Below are positions 6,884 through 9,929 of a stretch of 9,929 nt of DNA, one piece after another; the first letter of the stretch is position 1, and every line of letters starts with the position of its first letter. This DNA is from an uncultured Lachnospiraceae bacterium (GTDB taxonomy: Bacteria > Bacillota > Clostridia > Lachnospirales > Lachnospiraceae), in NCBI GenBank assembly GCA_910579645.1, contig CAJTVK010000148.1:1-9929 (forward strand), read 5' to 3'. The notes below the pieces were generated by a model. It had not been told where the DNA came from, ran no database searches, and saw nothing but the letters and a program-made list of their open reading frames with translations. The translations under genes were made by a program, and so were the position numbers.

Positions 6884-7128
6884 AGGCAGAAACGGCACAG
6901 GCAAATAGGCAGGAACGGACAGGCAAACAGGCAGGAACGGCACAGGTAAACAGGCAGGAACGGCACAGGCAAATAGGCAGGAACGGACAGGCAAACAGGC
7001 AGGAACGGATAGGCAAACAGGCAGGAACGGATAGGCAAACAGGCAGGAACGGATAGGCAAACAGGCAGGAACGGACAGGCAAACAGGCAGGAACGGCACA
7101 GACAAATAAGCAGGAACGGGAGGGCAAT
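6884..7128 (+). repeat. Tandem 22/23-bp repeat array (about 11 units) upstream of ftsY
   Basis: Ten complete units and one degenerate unit stand head to tail. They start at 6884, 6907, 6929, 6952, 6975, 6997, 7019, 7041, 7063, 7085 and 7108. Each complete unit begins AGGCAGGAACGG (first unit AGGCAGAAACGG), has a variable linker (A C, A T or CAC), then AGGCAAAC or a one-base variant. Units with the ACA or ATA linker are 22 bp and units with CACA are 23 bp. Units at 6997, 7019 and 7041 are identical, indicating recent duplication. The consensus 22-bp unit has no T and 17 of 22 purines, so the sense RNA should be mostly unpaired by Watson-Crick rules. The last, degenerate unit ends directly at the ftsY start and provides its ribosome binding site. 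Copy number is likely variable between strains. Any function is inference. Confidence 0.95.
7118..7124 (+). promoter_or_regulatory. ftsY ribosome binding site embedded in the last repeat unit
   Basis: GGGAGGG lies 4-5 bases before ATG 7129. It occupies the place where the other units read CGGACAGGC or CGGCACAGG, so the site appears to have arisen by, or been kept through, divergence of the terminal repeat copy. Confidence 0.75.
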
Positions 7129-8079
7129 ATGGGCGAGGAAAAGAAAGGTTTTTTCAGCAGGTTAAAGGAAGGGCTTGCCAAGACCAGGAACAATATCGTG
7201 CACGGGATTGATTCCGTATTCAACGGCTTTTCCGCTATTGATGAGGACTTTTACGAGGAACTGGAGGAAATCCTCATTATGGGGGATATCGGCGTCAATG
7301 CCACAAATTCCATTATTCAGAAGCTGCGGGTGCAGGTGAAGGAAAATCATATTAAGCAGCCTTCGGAATGCAAGGAGTTTCTTATAAACAGCATAAAGGA
7401 GCAGATGAGAGTCGGGGAGACTGCCTATGAATTTGAGCACAGACAGTCGGTGGTGCTGGTCATCGGGGTCAACGGGGTAGGGAAAACTACCTCCGTAGGA
7501 AAGCTGGCAGGCATACTGAAAGATCAGGGCAGGAAAGTGCTTCTGGCGGCGGCGGATACTTTCCGGGCGGCGGCAGGGGAGCAGCTGACGGAATGGGCGA
7601 ACCGCGCAGGCGTGGATATCATCGGCGGTTCGGAAGGCTCCGACCCGGCCAGCGTGATTTTTGACGCGGTGAATGCGGCAAAAGCCAGGAATGTGGACGT
7701 GCTTCTCTGCGACACGGCCGGGCGGCTGAACAATAAAAAGAACCTGATGCAGGAACTGAAGAAAATTAACCGGATTATTGACAAAGAATTCCCGGACGCT
7801 CATCGGGAGAATCTGGTAGTGCTGGACGGCACCACCGGGCAGAATGCTTTGCAGCAGGCAAGGGATTTCGGAGAAGTGGCAGACCTGACCGGCATTATCC
7901 TTACGAAAATGGACGGGACGGCAAAGGGAGGCATTGCCGTGGCAATACAGTCGGAACTGCAGATTCCGGTAAAATATATCGGCGTGGGAGAGACGATAGA
8001 GGATTTGCAGAAATTTGATTCCGACCAGTTTGTGAACGCTTTGTTTGACCGGAAGACGGGAGAGGAAGAGATGGGATAA
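7129..8079 (+). CDS. ftsY: Signal recognition particle receptor FtsY
   Basis: A 316-residue GTPase that docks the SRP-ribosome complex at the membrane for co-translational insertion of membrane proteins. It consists of a short amphipathic N-terminal helix (GFFSRLKEGLAKTR, 7-20), the helical N domain (to about 100) and the G domain. Motifs are G1 GVNGVGKTT (113-121), the insertion-box motif DTFRAAA (143-149), G3 DTAGR (195-199), G4 TKMD (259-262) and GVGE (285-288). The long acidic A domain of E. coli FtsY is absent, as is usual for Firmicutes, so membrane contact probably depends on the N-terminal helix. ATG 7129 fits the GGGAGGG site. smc-ftsY order is conserved in Firmicutes, but here the genes are 334 bp apart because of the repeat array, and ffh is not next to ftsY. 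Confidence 0.97.
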   Translation: MGEEKKGFFSRLKEGLAKTRNNIVHGIDSVFNGFSAIDEDFYEELEEILIMGDIGVNATNSIIQKLRVQVKENHIKQPSECKEFLINSIKEQMRVGETAYEFEHRQSVVLVIGVNGVGKTTSVGKLAGILKDQGRKVLLAAADTFRAAAGEQLTEWANRAGVDIIGGSEGSDPASVIFDAVNAAKARNVDVLLCDTAGRLNNKKNLMQELKKINRIIDKEFPDAHRENLVVLDGTTGQNALQQARDFGEVADLTGIILTKMDGTAKGGIAVAIQSELQIPVKYIGVGETIEDLQKFDSDQFVNALFDRKTGEEEMG

Positions 8080-8110
8080 AGCATATCCGGGAGGAGTGCT
8101 TTTCATTGGG

Positions 8111-8117
8111 AAAGGAG
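8111..8117 (+). promoter_or_regulatory. ilvA ribosome binding site deciding between starts
   Basis: AAAGGAG sits 9 bases before ATG 8127. An upstream GGGAGGAG (8089-8096) could alternatively serve an in-frame TTG at 8106, and ATG 8139 gives the MLTL start common in relatives. ATG 8127 combines a normal start codon with a good site. Confidence 0.55.
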
Positions 8118-8126
8118 TATGGCAGG

Positions 8127-9350
8127 ATGGATGATAAAATGCTGACCTTGGATAAATTCGAAGAAGCATCGGAGGTGGTGAAGCAGGTAACGCAGGAGAC
8201 GAAGCTTTTATACAGCGATTACTTAAGCGGCCAGGCAGGCAATAAAGTATACTTAAAGCCCGAGAATATGCAGTTTACGGGGGCATATAAGGTAAGGGGG
8301 GCATATTATAAGCTGAGCACATTGACGGATGAGGAGCGGAAAAAAGGACTGATTACCGCATCGGCCGGCAACCATGCCCAGGGGGTGGCCTATGCGGCGA
8401 AGTGCTACGGCGTGAAGGCAGTGATTGTAATGCCTACCACTACGCCTCTGATTAAAGTAAACCGCACCAAAGGATACGGTGCGGAAGTGGTGCTTTACGG
8501 GGATGTGTACGACGAAGCCTGCGGGCATGCATATGAACTGGCGGAGAAAAACGGCTATACCTTTATTCATCCTTTCGACGATCTGGCGGTGGCTACCGGG
8601 CAGGGAACGATTGCCATGGAAATTTTCAAGGATCTTCCGCTGGTGGATTATATATTGGCCCCTATCGGGGGAGGCGGATTGGCCACGGGGGTTTCCGCCT
8701 TGGCCAAGCTGCTCAATCCCAAGATAAAAGTAATCGGCGTGGAGCCGGCAGGGGCCAATTGTCTGCAGGCTTCGCTGAAGGAGGGGAAGGTAGTTACCCT
8801 TGACCGTGTGAGCACCATTGCGGACGGCACGGCGGTAAAGACGCCGGGGAATAAGCTGTTTCCTTATTTATCCAAGAATCTGGACGACATCATTACGGTG
8901 GAGGATGAGGAACTGGTGGTGGCTTTCCTGGATATGGTGGAGAACCATAAAATGGTGGTGGAAAATTCCGGGCTGCTGACAGTGGCTGCGCTGAAGCATC
9001 TGAAAATAAGGGACAAGCGGGTAGTGGCAATCTTAAGCGGCGGCAATATGGATGTGATTACCATGTCCTCGGTGGTGCAGCAGGGACTTATTTTACGGGA
9101 CAGGATTTTTACCGTTTCGGTGCTTCTGCCCGATAAGCCGGGGGAACTGAGCCGCGTGGCCGAGGTGATTGCAAAGCAGAACGGCAATGTAATCAAGCTG
9201 GAGCACAACCAGTTTGTTTCCATTAACCGCAATGCGGCCGTGGAACTGCGGATTACGATGGAGGCTTTCGGGCCGGAGCATAAAAAGGAGATTATTGCGG
9301 CCCTGCAAAAGAACGGATATCAGCCGAAGGTGGTTCGGACGATTATGTAG
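8127..9350 (+). CDS. ilvA: Threonine ammonia-lyase (threonine dehydratase), medium form with ACT domain
   Basis: A 407-residue pyridoxal-phosphate enzyme of fold type II that converts L-threonine to 2-oxobutanoate and ammonia. The product feeds isoleucine synthesis or, in fermentative anaerobes, propionate and energy metabolism. The catalytic domain shows the cofactor lysine in TGAYKVRGA (Lys55), the SAGNHAQG substrate/cofactor loop (79-86) and the phosphate-binding glycine loop PIGGGGLATG (179-188). A C-terminal ACT-type domain begins around Arg326 (RIFTVSVLLPDKPGELSRV) and runs to the end, implying allosteric control by an amino acid; the ligand cannot be read from sequence. Length fits the roughly 400-residue medium class, between short TdcB and the two-ACT biosynthetic type. 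The gap from ftsY is 47 bases with no terminator, so co-transcription is possible. The substrate could in principle also be serine. Confidence 0.93.
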   Translation: MDDKMLTLDKFEEASEVVKQVTQETKLLYSDYLSGQAGNKVYLKPENMQFTGAYKVRGAYYKLSTLTDEERKKGLITASAGNHAQGVAYAAKCYGVKAVIVMPTTTPLIKVNRTKGYGAEVVLYGDVYDEACGHAYELAEKNGYTFIHPFDDLAVATGQGTIAMEIFKDLPLVDYILAPIGGGGLATGVSALAKLLNPKIKVIGVEPAGANCLQASLKEGKVVTLDRVSTIADGTAVKTPGNKLFPYLSKNLDDIITVEDEELVVAFLDMVENHKMVVENSGLLTVAALKHLKIRDKRVVAILSGGNMDVITMSSVVQQGLILRDRIFTVSVLLPDKPGELSRVAEVIAKQNGNVIKLEHNQFVSINRNAAVELRITMEAFGPEHKKEIIAALQKNGYQPKVVRTIM

Positions 9351-9364
9351 GGGGCTTGGGAAGA

Positions 9365-9793
9365 ATGAATAAGAAGATTGAAGTGATACCATATCTGGCG
9401 TTTAAAGGAAACTGTGAAGAAGCGGTCAATGCCTATATGGATGCATTTGGCGGAGAAATTTATTATATGTCACGTTGGGACGAAGCGAATTGCGATTCAA
9501 TGACTGAGCGAATCGGAAAAGTAATGCATGTAGAATTTGCGATCGGCAGTACTCGCATGTCAGCAGGAGACAGTTTTGACTGTGCCGGAGTGAATACGGG
9601 TATAAGCCTGATGATTCATATGGATTCCGAAACAGAGGCGTTACATGCCATATCGATACTGGCGGAGGGCGGAACCATACTTTCCCCCTTAAAGCCGCAT
9701 CCGGAACCGGATGACGGCGGATGCGGTTCTCTCACGAAAGACCGTTTCGGTTTTTCATGGATTATTACATGCCCGAATCCGGCGAAGCAGTAA
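9365..9793 (+). CDS. VOC superfamily protein, PhnB/glyoxalase-like
   Basis: A 142-residue protein resembling the PhnB-type vicinal oxygen chelate family. It has PYLAFKGNCEEAVNAYMDAFGG near the N terminus (9-30; compare the family pattern PYLxFxGNCEEAxxFYxxAFGGE), then VMHVEFAIG (53-61), ISLMIHMDSETEA in the middle, EGG and PL (101-109), and a C-terminal DRFGFSWII (126-134). Members bind a metal and act on small molecules or confer resistance, but for this subgroup the substrate is generally unknown and I assign none. ATG 9365 is preferred over the TTG at 9356; the G-run at 9349-9354, ten bases upstream, is the likely ribosome binding site. It begins 14 bases after ilvA, so it may be translated from the same mRNA. 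In two sampled 60-base lines its G+C is about 42%, against about 53% for ilvA, hinting at a different origin. Confidence 0.8.
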   Translation: MNKKIEVIPYLAFKGNCEEAVNAYMDAFGGEIYYMSRWDEANCDSMTERIGKVMHVEFAIGSTRMSAGDSFDCAGVNTGISLMIHMDSETEALHAISILAEGGTILSPLKPHPEPDDGGCGSLTKDRFGFSWIITCPNPAKQ

Positions 9794-9929
9794 GAAGCTG
9801 CATTTTGCACACAAAAAGAATTGCCTATAATTTTTCGGACACGTTTTCGCTCTGCGGCAAACGAAGCGGTACTAAGGAACTGTTCAAAAATAACTTTTCA
9901 TATTGCTTGTCTTTTTCTCCGATAGCACC
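9794..9929. other. Right-edge segment without an assignable gene
   Basis: This 136-bp segment is AT-rich. It contains TATAAT (9826-9831), with only a poor partner TTGCAC (9805-9810) at a short 15-base spacing, so a promoter is not supported. No terminator hairpin for the VOC gene is visible. The minus strand is open from the window edge down to a TAG at 9825-9827 (34 codons), which could be the end of a converging gene entering from the right. A run of that length is expected by chance and its translation resembles nothing I recognise. Confidence 0.3.

Noticed and set aside
6772..7056. Plus-strand frame rich in RQ/NRQERxGKQAG running from the end of smc into the repeats
   Set aside because: It starts at a TTG inside smc, has no ribosome binding site and consists only of translated repeat DNA.
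6884..7107. CRISPR array
   Set aside because: Units are contiguous with no unique spacers, are only 22-23 bp, and no cas gene is nearby.
6639..7223. Minus-strand open frames through the repeat array encoding proline/cysteine/leucine-rich repeats of about 22 residues
   Set aside because: A T-free repeat on the + strand lacks stop codons on the minus strand by composition alone, and a 22-bp unit read in three phases gives a 22-residue period automatically. No ribosome binding site is evident, and the frames overlap the smc end and ftsY start.
9854..9890. LexA-like box around GAACTGTTC near the right edge
   Set aside because: The Gram-positive box needs GAAC and GTTC separated by four bases; here only one base separates them.
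9825..9929. Minus-strand partial coding region at the right edge
   Set aside because: Only 34 open codons, which is expected by chance in about one case in five, with no recognisable protein; noted only as a possibility in the edge segment.

Overview
The window looks like chromosomal core DNA from an anaerobic Firmicute, most likely a Lachnospiraceae-type Clostridium. Three things point there: the gene order (yceD-rpmF, then plsX-acpP-rnc-smc-ftsY), strong AGGAGG-type ribosome binding sites with consensus sigma-A promoters, and the style of the proteins (an L32 beginning MSICPKNK, a medium-form threonine ammonia-lyase with a C-terminal ACT domain). This taxonomic reading is inference. All confident genes lie on the + strand. 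No CRISPR array, phage gene, insertion sequence, tRNA or rRNA was seen.

Layout. Positions 1-181 are a leader with a perfect consensus promoter (TTGACA, 17 nt, TATAAT). It drives a two-gene unit: yceD (182-706), for a DUF177 protein linked to 23S rRNA/ribosome maturation, and rpmF (709-888), for zinc-ribbon ribosomal protein L32. A terminator at 909-945 closes this unit and is followed by a GC-rich inverted repeat. A second promoter near 1036-1064 starts the main run: plsX (1090-2103, phospholipid precursor synthesis), acpP (2119-2349, acyl carrier protein), a hairpin-rich 173-bp gap, rnc (2523-3218, RNase III), smc (3234-6794, chromosome condensin), a 334-bp gap, ftsY (7129-8079, SRP receptor), ilvA (8127-9350, threonine ammonia-lyase) and a small VOC/PhnB-like gene (9365-9793). 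The last 136 bp hold no recognisable gene.

Functionally this is a growth and envelope housekeeping cluster: ribosome assembly, acyl-phosphate and ACP supply for membrane lipids, RNA processing, chromosome segregation and membrane-protein targeting. Compared with Bacillus subtilis (fapR-plsX-fabD-fabG-acpP-rnc-smc-ftsY), the fapR, fabD and fabG genes are absent, and ilvA plus a VOC gene follow ftsY where ylxM-ffh sits in many Firmicutes.

No new defence or biosynthetic system is visible. The most unusual feature is an array of about eleven tandem 22/23-bp units (6884-7128) that forms the whole region immediately upstream of ftsY. It is almost T-free on the transcribed-sense strand, each complete unit carries four GG pairs, and the last degenerate unit supplies the ftsY ribosome binding site. 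The structured acpP-rnc gap is the second place worth checking, as a possible RNase III-controlled leader. Several start codons were set downstream of the longest possible frame because the ribosome binding sites require it (acpP, rnc, smc, ilvA, VOC).
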